From an uncultured Collinsella sp. (GTDB taxonomy: Bacteria > Actinomycetota > Coriobacteriia > Coriobacteriales > Coriobacteriaceae), in contig UQXP01000003.1 of NCBI GenBank assembly GCA_900545055.1, positions 1-64,000 on the forward strand: a stretch of 64,000 nucleotides of DNA, written 5' to 3'. The position numbers and the translations under genes were made by a program. Numbering within the stretch: position 1 is the first letter of the stretch; each line of letters starts with the position of its first letter. The notes beneath the pieces are model-generated. The model had not been told where the DNA came from. It did no database searches and saw only the letters and a program-made list of their open reading frames with translations. This document shows, one piece after another, positions 56,333 through 64,000 of the stretch.

Positions 56333-57172
56333 TTATTCGCCCGGGTTGATGTTCGCGTAGAACTCCGCCCCATCATCGAGCCGCAGGATGCCCACGCGAC
56401 CGAACTCGGAGCCGGTGGCGGCGGCGCAGTCGATGTCGATGCGATCGGGCACGCCGGCGGTATCCTCGCCACCCAGGCGCACAATCTGCCCGCGGCCCGA
56501 CTCCTCATCGAGCCCCGCCAGGCCGCCAACCTCGCAATAGCGCCCAAGCGACACCGTGGGCGTGTGGCCGCTCACCACGACCGGGCCCTCGCCCTCGGCA
56601 GAAAGCAGTCCCGTCGGCGCATCCCAATAGCCGTGACGAATCCACAGCAGGTCATCGGACGACTGCACGGCGAGCATTTGCCGCAGCAGCTCGCTATCGG
56701 CATCGGCCGCTCCCCTGCCGTCACCGCAATCGACACCATGCTCAAGCAAAAACGCGCGCGCCGCCTCGGTCTGGATGCCGGCATGCACCAGCAGGTACGG
56801 GCGCTCCTCGGTCTCGGCCACCGCGTAGAGCGGCAGCGCGGCCATCCATCGCACGAGCTCCTCGTATGCCTCAAATTCCATGTCGTTGAGCTGCTCGCTC
56901 GTCGTCCAGCCACCGTTGATATCCCAGGTCTCGGCATCGAGCGGGTCCTGGCCAATGATGGCATCGAGCATGATCTGCTCGTGATTGCCCTTGAGCACGT
57001 GGGCGTTGGGCAGCGAGCGCACGAGCTTAATAACGCCGACCGGATCGGGCCCGCGATCGATCATGTCGCCCAGCACGTACAGCGTGTCGTCGGACGTCAA
57101 CGAGATCTTAGACAGGGCCTCGTCAAGCGCACGCACGTGCCCGTGAGCATCAGATGTCACATAGATCGCCAT
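56333..57172 (-). CDS. calcineurin-like metallophosphoesterase
   Basis: A 279-residue PPP-type phosphoesterase. All metal motifs are present: YVTSDAHGHV (D-x-H), LGDMIDRGPDP (GD-x2-DRG), LKGNHEQIM (GNHE), VHAGI and VVSGHTPT. The set matches serine/threonine phosphatases and symmetrical Ap4A hydrolases (ApaH/PrpE). Substrate not assignable. AAGGAGAGG precedes the ATG. Monocistronic, divergent from the antiporter gene. Confidence 0.9.
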   Translation of the reverse strand: MAIYVTSDAHGHVRALDEALSKISLTSDDTLYVLGDMIDRGPDPVGVIKLVRSLPNAHVLKGNHEQIMLDAIIGQDPLDAETWDINGGWTTSEQLNDMEFEAYEELVRWMAALPLYAVAETEERPYLLVHAGIQTEAARAFLLEHGVDCGDGRGAADADSELLRQMLAVQSSDDLLWIRHGYWDAPTGLLSAEGEGPVVVSGHTPTVSLGRYCEVGGLAGLDEESGRGQIVRLGGEDTAGVPDRIDIDCAAATGSEFGRVGILRLDDGAEFYANINPGE

Positions 57173-57425
57173 GGTACGCCTCTCCTTGCATTGCGGTCTA
57201 AGCCCGGCGCCGCAACTAAAACTTCAAGTTGAACTTAAACGTTACCCATTGTACTCCGTTGCAATAAAGCTGGAAAGGGTTTCCGAGCAGAGGCAAAGAC
57301 GGCAGCCGTCTATGACGATATCGCGCACGCCCGCAATCCAACCCCATAAACCCACCATCTTTGGGTACAAATAACCGCAGACAACTGACCGTGCCACGCC
57401 AACCACCCAGGAGCGGACACTATCC

Positions 57426-59027
57426 ATGAACCAGATCCTTCTCTTTATCGGCCTCGTCATCATTTTGTGCCTGACCATCAAACCCGTTGGCAAAAAACTC
57501 CCCTTCCCCACCCTGCTCATCTTTATCGCACTCGGCATGCTGTTGGGCGTCAACGGCCCGGCGCATATCGACTTTAGCGACTACGCGCTCACCGAAACCG
57601 TCTGCAGCACGGCGCTGCTGTTCATCATGTTCTACGGCGGCTTTAACACCAATATCGACCGCGCCAAGCCCGTCGCTGCGCCGGCGGTGCTGCTGAGCAC
57701 GCTCGGCGTCGTCATCACTGCCGGCATCACCGGCGTGTTCGCCCACTTCGCGCTGGGGTTCGACTGGATCGGCGGCCTGCTGCTGGGATCGGTTGTAGCA
57801 TCCACCGACGCAGCCAGCGTCTTTAGCGTGCTGCGCGAGCACAACCTTTCGCTGAGGGGTGGCACCGACTCGCTGCTCGAGGTCGAATCGGGCTCCAACG
57901 ACCCCGTCGCATACATGCTCACCGCGGTGCTCGCGACCCTCGCGGCCGGCGGCGACATCAACATTCCCGCACTGCTGGCCAAGCAGATTATCCTGGGCGC
58001 GGGCCTGGGCCTTGCCATCGGCTGGGCGGCGGGCCGCCTGATTGAACGCGCGCACGCAACGGCCGAGGGCGCGCAGACCATCTTTTTGTTCGCCGTGGCG
58101 ATCGTCGCCTACGCACTACCAAGCTATCTGGGCGGCAACGGCTTTTTGGCTGTATACCTGGCCGGCATTGTGCTGGGTGCCAGCGACATCACCGGCAAAG
58201 TCGAGATGGCGCACTTCTTTGACACCCTCACCGAAATGGCGGAGATGACGATCTTCTTCTTGCTCGGCCTGCTCGTAACGCCCGCACGCCTGCCGCAGAT
58301 GCTGCTGCCGGGCCTGGCGCTCATGGCGTTTATGCTCTTCGTGAGCCGCCCCATCGCCGTGGGCATGCTGTTGGCGCCCTTTAAGACCAACCCTCGCCAG
58401 GTTGCGCTCGTAAGCTGGGCGGGCCTGCGCGGAGCAGCTTCGGTCGTCTTTAGTCTCTTTGCCGTGGTTGCCGGCGTTCCCGGCGGACACGACCTATTTG
58501 ACCTGGTGTTTGTGATTGCCGTGTCGAGTATTGTGGTGCAGGGCTCGCTGCTGCCAGCGGTGGCGAAGAAGCTCGATATGATCGATGCGACCGGCGACGT
58601 GCGCCGCACCTTTAACGACTATCGCGACGAAGACGGCATGTCATTTGTAAAGCTCAAGGTGGGTGCTGGCCATCCGTTTGCCGGGCGCTCGCTCGCCGAT
58701 ATTGGCAGCGCGACGGACATGCTCGTGGTCCTGGTGCTGCGCGACGGGGCGCACCCGGTGCTGCCCAACGGCGATACCGTGATCCAGGAAGGCGATCTGC
58801 TGGTGATGGCCGCCCCAACGTTCGAAGAGCGTGCCGAGGTTACACTGCGCGAGGTCACCGTGACGCCCCACGGTCGCCTGGCCGGCCAGCGCCTGCGCGA
58901 TGTGCCGCAGGGCAAGCACCCCTTTATCGTGGTGATGCTCAAGCGCGACGGCCAAACGATCATCCCCGACGGCAACACCCTTATATACGCCGGCGACGAA
59001 GTCGTCATTGCCACGCTCGCGTCGTAG
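57426..59027 (+). CDS. CPA1-type cation/proton antiporter with RCK-C domains
   Basis: A 533-residue inner-membrane antiporter. About twelve helices cover residues 1-385; GSVVASTDAASVFSVLRE and SGSNDPVAYMLT hold the Asp residues of the ion site, and SWAGLRGAASVVFSLFAV is the G-x-RG motif. Residues about 395-533 contain regulatory TrkA-C/RCK-C modules (GHPFAGRSLADIG, NGDTVIQEGDLLVMAAP, and IPDGNTLIYAGDEVVIA). The order is that of K+/H+ antiporters NhaP2/CvrA. It serves ion and pH balance. CAGGAG precedes the ATG. Confidence 0.9.
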   Translation: MNQILLFIGLVIILCLTIKPVGKKLPFPTLLIFIALGMLLGVNGPAHIDFSDYALTETVCSTALLFIMFYGGFNTNIDRAKPVAAPAVLLSTLGVVITAGITGVFAHFALGFDWIGGLLLGSVVASTDAASVFSVLREHNLSLRGGTDSLLEVESGSNDPVAYMLTAVLATLAAGGDINIPALLAKQIILGAGLGLAIGWAAGRLIERAHATAEGAQTIFLFAVAIVAYALPSYLGGNGFLAVYLAGIVLGASDITGKVEMAHFFDTLTEMAEMTIFFLLGLLVTPARLPQMLLPGLALMAFMLFVSRPIAVGMLLAPFKTNPRQVALVSWAGLRGAASVVFSLFAVVAGVPGGHDLFDLVFVIAVSSIVVQGSLLPAVAKKLDMIDATGDVRRTFNDYRDEDGMSFVKLKVGAGHPFAGRSLADIGSATDMLVVLVLRDGAHPVLPNGDTVIQEGDLLVMAAPTFEERAEVTLREVTVTPHGRLAGQRLRDVPQGKHPFIVVMLKRDGQTIIPDGNTLIYAGDEVVIATLAS

Positions 59028-59044
59028 CGGGCAGGAGGTAGCTA

Positions 59045-59119
59045 ATTTGCGACGAAGAGATCAAGCGCCTAGAAAGCCTCATGCCTTCGCTTGCAGTTTT
59101 GGATTTGCCTGAGGAGTAA
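59045..59119 (+). CDS. possible 24-residue small protein with ATT start
   Basis: GGAGG at 59034-59038 stands six bases before an ATT that opens a 25-codon frame ending TAA; the encoded peptide CDEEIKRLESLMPSLAVLDLPEE is helical and protein-like. There is no ATG or GTG at the start. It may be a genuine small protein, a relic of a longer gene or chance. Located between the antiporter and serC genes. Confidence 0.2.
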   Translation: MCDEEIKRLESLMPSLAVLDLPEE

Positions 59120-59254
59120 AGCACCCCCTCCCCCATGTAACCATCCTGTAAATCATAGCGGCGCACTCGAGTTTTACCGTGATGCTGTCGCGCCTGGCGC
59201 TGCACTGTGCTAAAGTATCCCGAACGTTCAAACGACTACGAGGGGAACTAGAAG

Positions 59255-60379
59255 ATGGCACGTGTGCACAACTTCTCAGCTGGCCCGGCCGCGCTGCCCA
59301 CAAGCGTGCTCGCCGAGATCGCCGACGAGATGATGGACTACCGCGGTTGCGGCATGTCCGTGCTCGAGATGAGCCATCGATCTAGCATGTACCAGCAGAT
59401 CATCGACGACGCTGAGGCGACCCTGCGCCGCCTGCTGAGCATCCCCGACAACTACCGCGTCCTGTTTTTGCAGGGCGGCGCCACGCTGCAGTTTGCGGGC
59501 ATCCCCATGAACCTCATGCGCCGCGGCCGCGCCGGCTACGTCGTGACCGGCAACTTTGCCAATAAGGCGTACAAGGAGGCCGCCAAGTACGGTGAGGCCG
59601 TGCTGCTCGCGAGCTCCGAGGACACCAACTTCGACCGCATCCCCGACATGGCCGACATCAACGCGCGCATTGCCACCGAGGCCGCAGGCGACGGGCTCGA
59701 CTACGTCTACATCTGCCAGAACAACACCATCTTTGGCACCATGTACCACGAGCTGCCCGCTTGCGGCGACGTACCGCTGGTCGCAGATGTCTCGAGCTGC
59801 TTTCTGTCGCAGCCGCTCGATGTTGAGCGCTACGGGCTCATCTACGCCGGCGCGCAGAAAAACGCCGGCGCCGCGGGCGTGACCGTGGTTATCGTGCGCG
59901 ACGACCTCATCGCCGACGGCCCCGCCTTTGCGCAGACGCCGCAGTACATAGACCTTAAGACCCAGGCCGCCAAGGGCTCCATGCTCAACACGCCCAACAC
60001 CTTTGGCATCTACGTGTGCGGCAAGGTGTTCCGGTGGGTCGAGGAGACCGGCGGACTTGCCGCCATGGCCGAGCGCAACTGGGCCAAGGCCAACCTGCTC
60101 TACAACCTGCTCGAGAACAGCGAGCTGTTCCACGGCACCACGCAGGAGGACAGCCGCTCCATCGCCAACGTCACCTTCCGCACCGGCGATGCCGACCTCG
60201 ACGCCGCCTTTGTCGCAGGCGCGGCCGACCATCAGATTCAAAACGTCAAAGGCCATCGCCTGGTGGGCGGCATGCGCGCCAGCGTCTACAACGCCGTAAC
60301 CATGGAAGACGTGCAGGCACTGGCCTCGTACATGAAGGACTTCGAAGCGCAGCGTAGTTTGAGCCCGCGATCTAACTAG
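59255..60379 (+). CDS. serC: phosphoserine aminotransferase
   Basis: A 374-residue PLP enzyme converting 3-phosphohydroxypyruvate to phosphoserine. HNFSAGPAALPTSVL, FLQGGATLQFAGIPMNL, and the PLP lysine in YAGAQKNAGAAGVTVVIVR are diagnostic; SMLNTPNTFGIYV and GGMRASVYNAV complete the substrate site. GAGGGGAAC lies ahead of the ATG. serA follows 69 bases downstream on the same strand, so the two steps of serine synthesis are linked. Confidence 0.96.
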   Translation: MARVHNFSAGPAALPTSVLAEIADEMMDYRGCGMSVLEMSHRSSMYQQIIDDAEATLRRLLSIPDNYRVLFLQGGATLQFAGIPMNLMRRGRAGYVVTGNFANKAYKEAAKYGEAVLLASSEDTNFDRIPDMADINARIATEAAGDGLDYVYICQNNTIFGTMYHELPACGDVPLVADVSSCFLSQPLDVERYGLIYAGAQKNAGAAGVTVVIVRDDLIADGPAFAQTPQYIDLKTQAAKGSMLNTPNTFGIYVCGKVFRWVEETGGLAAMAERNWAKANLLYNLLENSELFHGTTQEDSRSIANVTFRTGDADLDAAFVAGAADHQIQNVKGHRLVGGMRASVYNAVTMEDVQALASYMKDFEAQRSLSPRSN

Positions 60380-60448
60380 CCCGCAGCACGCGGGCCGACC
60401 AGCCACTTCAAACCACTTGTTTTAAACAAACCCGCTAAGGAGTTTTTC

Positions 60449-61612
60449 ATGCGCAAGATTAAGACCATCGACGACATTACCAAGGATGGCAAAGTCGAGT
60501 TTGGCGAGGGCTACGAGTTTGTGAGCACCGCCGAGGAGGCCGACGCGATCCTGATGCGCTCGACCGACCTGCACGGCTACGAGCTGCCCGAGGGCATCCG
60601 CGCCATCGCCCGCTGCGGCGCCGGCGTCAACAACATCCCCGTCGAGGAGTACGCCAAGAAGGGCGTCGTCGTCTTCAACTCCCCCGGCGCCAACAGCAAC
60701 GCCGTCAAGGAGCTCGTCCTAGGCATGCTGGTGCTCTCGAGCCGCGGCGTGGTGCAATCGATGAACTGGGTGCGCGACAACGCCGACGACCCCGAGATTC
60801 AGGTCGATGCCGAGAAGGCCAAGAAGGCCTTTGTGGGCCGCGAGCTCAAGGGCAAGCGCATCGGCGTCATCGGCCTGGGCAACGTGGGCTCCAAGGTCGC
60901 CAACGCCTGCGTCGACCTAGGCATGGACGTTTACGGCTACGACCCGTTCATTTCCGTCGAGCACGCGTGGGTGCTGAGCCGCGAGGTGCAGCGTGTGGGC
61001 ACGCTCGAGGATCTCTGCCGCGGCTGCGACTACCTCACCGTACACGTGCCCAGCAAGGCCGACACCATCGGCATGATCAGCACCGAGCAGATTAACCTGC
61101 TGGCACCCGACGCCGTGCTCATCAACTACGCACGCGAGACCATCATTGACGAGGACGCCGTCGACGCTGCCCTGCGCGAGGGCAAGCTGAGCTGGTTTAG
61201 CTGCGACTTTGCCACGCCCAAGACCGTCAAGATGCCCAACACGTTTATCACCACGCACTCGGGCGCCGGCACTGGCGAGGCCGAGGCCAACTGCGCCGAT
61301 ATGGCCATCAGCGAGCTCAAGGATTACCTGGAGAACGGCAACATCGCACATAGCGTCAACTACCCCGCCTGCAGCATGGGCAAGGCGCGCGCCGCAAGCC
61401 GCATCGCCTGCCTGCACGCCAACGTGCCCAACATGATCGGCCAGATCACGGCCATTCTCGCCAAGGACAACGCCAACGTGCAGCGTATGACCAACGAGTC
61501 CGCCGGCGAGAACGCCTACACCATGTTCGACACCGACGAACACCTGGACAGCAGCACCATCGAGACGCTCAAGCAGATTCCGTCGATGTATCGCGTGCGC
61601 GTGATCAAATAG
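60449..61612 (+). CDS. serA: phosphoglycerate dehydrogenase
   Basis: A 387-residue D-isomer hydroxyacid dehydrogenase that makes 3-phosphohydroxypyruvate. The NAD motif is GVIGLGNVGSKVANACVDLGMDVYGYDP; the catalytic Arg is in INYARETIIDEDA, Glu in the following strand region and His in TTHSGAGTGEAE. Residues about 315-387 form an ACT domain (HANVPNMIGQITAILAKDNANVQRM) that senses serine; the intervening ASB domain of longer SerA is missing, as in the short class. AAGGAG precedes the ATG. Confidence 0.95.
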   Translation: MRKIKTIDDITKDGKVEFGEGYEFVSTAEEADAILMRSTDLHGYELPEGIRAIARCGAGVNNIPVEEYAKKGVVVFNSPGANSNAVKELVLGMLVLSSRGVVQSMNWVRDNADDPEIQVDAEKAKKAFVGRELKGKRIGVIGLGNVGSKVANACVDLGMDVYGYDPFISVEHAWVLSREVQRVGTLEDLCRGCDYLTVHVPSKADTIGMISTEQINLLAPDAVLINYARETIIDEDAVDAALREGKLSWFSCDFATPKTVKMPNTFITTHSGAGTGEAEANCADMAISELKDYLENGNIAHSVNYPACSMGKARAASRIACLHANVPNMIGQITAILAKDNANVQRMTNESAGENAYTMFDTDEHLDSSTIETLKQIPSMYRVRVIK

Positions 61613-61675
61613 CGCCGGCTGATCTGACGGGCAGTTCCCCATGTGGCCCGCCCGTCGCTGACATTGAATGCCCGC

Positions 61676-61711
61676 GGGGGCGCCTTTCGCACGAGAGGCG
61701 CCCCCGTTTTT
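61676..61711 (+). terminator. serCA terminator
   Basis: GGGGGCGCCT (61676-61685) pairs with AGGCGCCCCC (61696-61705), followed by GTTTTT. Confidence 0.88.
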
Positions 61712-61748
61712 GTGAGCACTCCATTAAATGCACCGAGCCGCTTCTTGG

Positions 61749-61763
61749 CATACAATCTGTATG
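61749..61763. promoter_or_regulatory. CATACA-N3-TGTATG dyad upstream of the M20 peptidase gene
   Basis: A perfect six-base dyad lying 27 bases before the ATG at 61790 and overlapping the region where a promoter is expected. Possible operator; no regulator suggested. Confidence 0.3.
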
Positions 61764-61789
61764 TTGACCTAACTATCTGTGAGGTGCCT

Positions 61790-63010
61790 ATGGTTGATAC
61801 AGATTTTGCTTGGCGGCTTACGCAAGGACTCGTGCGGATCGACAGCTCAGACCCGGGTGCGTATGAGGACGAAATTGAGCGCTATATCAAAGCGTTGGTT
61901 GAGGAACGGTTGGCGCAGCTGAGCCATCCGGTGCTCCATGCCGTGCAGGTTGAGGAGCTCGAGGTGCTGCCCGGGCGCCGCAACCTTATGGTCACCGTGC
62001 CGGGACTGAGCGACGAGCCACGGCTCGTCTATATCTGCCATATGGATACCGTTACGCTGGGCGATGGCTGGGACGCGGACATTCCGCCGCTCGGAGCGAT
62101 CGTGCGCAACGATAAACTCTATGGCCGCGGTGCCTGCGATATGAAGGGTGGCCTGGCCTGCGCCATTGCCGCATTGGTCCATACGCTCGAGCGCGTGACG
62201 GCAGAAGGCGAGCTGCCCCGCCGCGGCTTCTCACTCATTTGCTCGGTCGACGAGGAGGACTTTATGCGCGGCTCAGAGGCCGCGATCGATGCCGGCTGGG
62301 TCGGCTCGCGTGAATGGGTGCTGGACACCGAGCCCACCGACGGACAGATCCAGGTGGCGCACAAGGGGCGTACGTGGTTCGAGATTGAAATGGCTGGCGT
62401 GACGGCGCATGCGAGCCAGCCCTGGAAGGGCGCGGATGCCGTCGCCGCCATGGCCGAGGCCGTGTGTTCACTCCGTCGCGCGTTTGTGACGCTGCCCGCG
62501 CACGATGAGCTGGGGCCTTCGACCATCACGTTTGGCCAAATCGAGGGCGGATATCGCCCCTATGTCGTGCCAGACCATGCCAAGGTCTGGGTCGACATGC
62601 GCCTGACCCCGCCGACCGACACCGCGGCCGTGGTCCGGATGGTGGAGCAAGCCATCGCCGGCGCCGAAGCCGCGGTCCCCGGTTGCCATGGAAGCTATAC
62701 CGTGACAGGCGACCGCCCCGCTATCGAGCGCGATCCGGCCTCTCCCCTTCTAGCAGCGCTCAAGCGTGCCGCCGATGACGTGACGGACGCAGACACGACC
62801 GTCGGCTTCTTTACCGGCTACACCGACACCGCCGTCATTGCCGGCAAGACGGGCAACCGCAATTGCATGAGCTACGGTCCCGGGTCGCTTGCGCTCGCGC
62901 ACAAGCCCAACGAATATGTGCCCCACGCCGATATCGTTCGTTGTCAGAACGTGCTCATCGCGCTCGCCGACAACGTGCTCTGGGACGCGAGCAGCCAAGT
63001 TGGGGCATAA
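61790..63010 (+). CDS. M20-family metallopeptidase/deacylase
   Basis: A 406-residue zinc hydrolase of the ArgE/DapE/carboxypeptidase G2 family. ICHMDTV gives the first His-Asp pair, GRGACDMKGG the bridging Asp, SVDEED the catalytic Glu and metal Glu, LDTEPTD a further ligand and ALAHKPNEYV the final His. The dimerisation domain (about 180-290) is present. Substrate could be an N-acyl amino acid or a dipeptide. GAGGTG precedes the ATG at 61790; the frame is open 49 codons upstream through the serA terminator, which excludes that longer form. Confidence 0.9.
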   Translation: MVDTDFAWRLTQGLVRIDSSDPGAYEDEIERYIKALVEERLAQLSHPVLHAVQVEELEVLPGRRNLMVTVPGLSDEPRLVYICHMDTVTLGDGWDADIPPLGAIVRNDKLYGRGACDMKGGLACAIAALVHTLERVTAEGELPRRGFSLICSVDEEDFMRGSEAAIDAGWVGSREWVLDTEPTDGQIQVAHKGRTWFEIEMAGVTAHASQPWKGADAVAAMAEAVCSLRRAFVTLPAHDELGPSTITFGQIEGGYRPYVVPDHAKVWVDMRLTPPTDTAAVVRMVEQAIAGAEAAVPGCHGSYTVTGDRPAIERDPASPLLAALKRAADDVTDADTTVGFFTGYTDTAVIAGKTGNRNCMSYGPGSLALAHKPNEYVPHADIVRCQNVLIALADNVLWDASSQVGA

Positions 63011-63049
63011 TAAGCCGCGAACAAACCGACTCACACGTTAGGACCGCCC

Positions 63050-63733
63050 ATGAAAGCACTTCCGTTTCCCTGCATCCGCCCGGCTCAGGACCGCGTGCTC
63101 GAGGCGCTACCTGCAATGGGCAGCATCCTGAGCGGCAACGATGCTCTGCGCGGAGCCATTGCCGATGGTCTGATGCTCAAGGACCCGGGTGCGGCGTATT
63201 ACGTGTACGAATGCTCGGGCGAGCCGGGACGTGTGACGGGTGTCGTGGCGATCTGCCCGACGAGTGTACTTGCGGGCAGCAAGGGCGATGCCAGCGCCGA
63301 CGTGGCCGCCGCCGCGCGCGCGATCGCCGAGCTCAAGGTGCAGCCGCGCCCCGTGTCGCTCGCCTACGAGGCCTCGCCCGTCATGGATATCATCCTGGGC
63401 GCCGCCAAAGAGGGCGCGTCGCTCTACGCCGTCACCGACCCCGCGGGCATTACGCACCGCGCGTGGGAGGTCAAGCGCGAGGACGCCGTCGGGGCCATCC
63501 GCGCTATGCTCGACCAAGCACCGGAGCCGGCACTGACCGACGACCCCGCCTACGCCGCCGCTCTGACCGGGGCGTCGCAGCTGCTGGCCGATGAGGCCCG
63601 TGCCGTCGGAACGTACACCGGCAAGGAGCCGTTCAACTTTACCGTTGCCGTGCTCTTCCCCGCCGCGCAGGTCAGCGGCGCCGCGCCGCAAGTTCCGACA
63701 GGTCTGCTCACGCACCAGGTCGCGCGGTTCTAG
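63050..63733 (+). CDS. DUF1015-like protein, short form
   Basis: A 227-residue protein. The start KALPFPCIRPAQDRVLEALPA and the YYVYECSGEPGRVTGVVAI and PVSLAYEASPVMDIILGAAKEG segments resemble the N-terminal half of DUF1015 proteins, which often follow serC-serA in anaerobes. It is about half the usual length (near 400), so it is either a natural short form or a truncated gene; it ends cleanly before a terminator. Function unknown. It lies 39 bases after the M20 gene and is probably cotranscribed with it. Confidence 0.55.
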   Translation: MKALPFPCIRPAQDRVLEALPAMGSILSGNDALRGAIADGLMLKDPGAAYYVYECSGEPGRVTGVVAICPTSVLAGSKGDASADVAAAARAIAELKVQPRPVSLAYEASPVMDIILGAAKEGASLYAVTDPAGITHRAWEVKREDAVGAIRAMLDQAPEPALTDDPAYAAALTGASQLLADEARAVGTYTGKEPFNFTVAVLFPAAQVSGAAPQVPTGLLTHQVARF

Positions 63734-63778
63734 CAAGACCAGACCGCCCAGCACAAAAATCGGCAGCTCAACAAACAG

Positions 63779-63820
63779 GGGGCGGAGATGCAGCAGGTAC
63801 ATGCATCTCCGCCCCTTTTG
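63779..63820 (+). terminator. terminator after the DUF1015-like gene
   Basis: GGGGCGGAGATGCA (63779-63792) is perfectly complementary to 63802-63815, followed by TTTTG. Confidence 0.9.
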
Positions 63821-63861
63821 CGTCGAGAAGTATGCCGGCGACCCGTGCCGTCGCGCTCGCG

Positions 63862-64000
63862 TTATCCGCGCTGCGGACCCGCAGTAGCCACGAGCGGTTC
63901 AAGCCCCAGCTCGCGCGCGTAATCCTCCTGCGTAAAGACTTCGACCAGTTCAAACGTATCGGCCGCATCGTCAAACGCAAAATGCAGCACCGAGCAGTTG
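63862..64000 (-). CDS. partial gene, C-terminal 45 codons, running off the window
   Basis: A minus-strand frame open to the right edge and ending in TAA at 63862-63864. The visible peptide (HFAFDDAADTFELVEVFTQEDY, then ARELGLEPLVATAGPQRG) is protein-like with acidic and hydrophobic alternation and uses the window's common codons, so it is probably the tail of a real gene convergent with the DUF1015-like gene. The family cannot be told from this tail. Confidence 0.5.
   Translation of the reverse strand, partial: NCSVLHFAFDDAADTFELVEVFTQEDYARELGLEPLVATAGPQRG

Overview
The window reads as chromosomal DNA of a GC-rich, non-motile-looking gut actinobacterium of the class Coriobacteriia, most likely Collinsella or a close relative. 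The grounds are codon use strongly biased to G/C at third positions, a CarD regulator, a Rho factor with a very long Ala/Glu/Lys/Arg-rich N-terminus, a GGGtGRT/scaffold gene pair, an O2-independent style metabolism (radical SAM activase-like enzyme, ATP-type PEP carboxykinase, SUF-only Fe-S assembly) and several families of short intergenic palindromes of a kind I associate with Collinsella. The genus call is recognition from memory, not a computed match.

Layout. 0-2 kb is an AT-richer accessory patch: one AAA+ ATPase with a winged-helix tail, flanked on its upstream side by a cluster of TATCG boxes and downstream by a strikingly regular 29-bp array of alternating GTTGC/GCAAC boxes. 2-11.4 kb is a surface-polysaccharide region: five consecutive minus-strand GT2 glycosyltransferase genes, then a divergent acyltransferase and a further GT2 enzyme. 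11.4-15.2 kb holds a degenerate AAA-ATPase-like/PD-(D/E)XK protein and a secreted, probably sortase-anchored muralytic protein. 15.3-21.3 kb is the Fe-S assembly locus: a divergent Rrf2/IscR-type regulator and sufC-sufB-sufD-sufS-sufU with overlapping genes. 21.3-27.5 kb has a RAYT-type transposase, the scaffold/GGGtGRT pair, a flavoprotein, DinD, and tRNA-Lys and tRNA-His beside a partial tRNA-Lys duplication. 27.7-37.1 kb carries an aminotransferase, a ROK sugar kinase, VanZ with a Coriobacteria-type membrane protein, rho and argS. 37.4-46.1 kb has carD, an HD hydrolase, proA and proB with an S33 peptidase between them, pncB, tRNA-Ala and a radical SAM protein. 46.2-64 kb has a candidate structured RNA, a WecA/TagO-type lipid-linked sugar-phosphate transferase, trpS, a methyltransferase, DegV, a MarR regulator, a B3/B4 protein, pckA, an oligosaccharide flippase, a phosphoesterase, a cation/proton antiporter and the serC-serA serine pathway genes followed by an M20 peptidase and a DUF1015-like protein.

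How the genes fit together. The glycosyltransferases, acyltransferase, WecA/TagO-type enzyme and flippase (the last two far from the first cluster) could together build and export a wall or capsule glycan. The suf operon is complete for assembly and delivery of [Fe-S] clusters and appears controlled by its divergent regulator. The proline (proA, proB, S33 peptidase) and serine (serC, serA) groups are biosynthetic or salvage modules. The most unusual material is intergenic: the 29-bp array at 407-498, two palindrome-ended elements that share a core (34985-35134 and 56096-56218), six copies of a 40-bp terminator-like palindrome between 37.9 and 52.4 kb, and a 16-bp sequence repeated at both ends of the suf locus. 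No single candidate for a wholly new system is proven here; the ATPase with its two box arrays is the best one.
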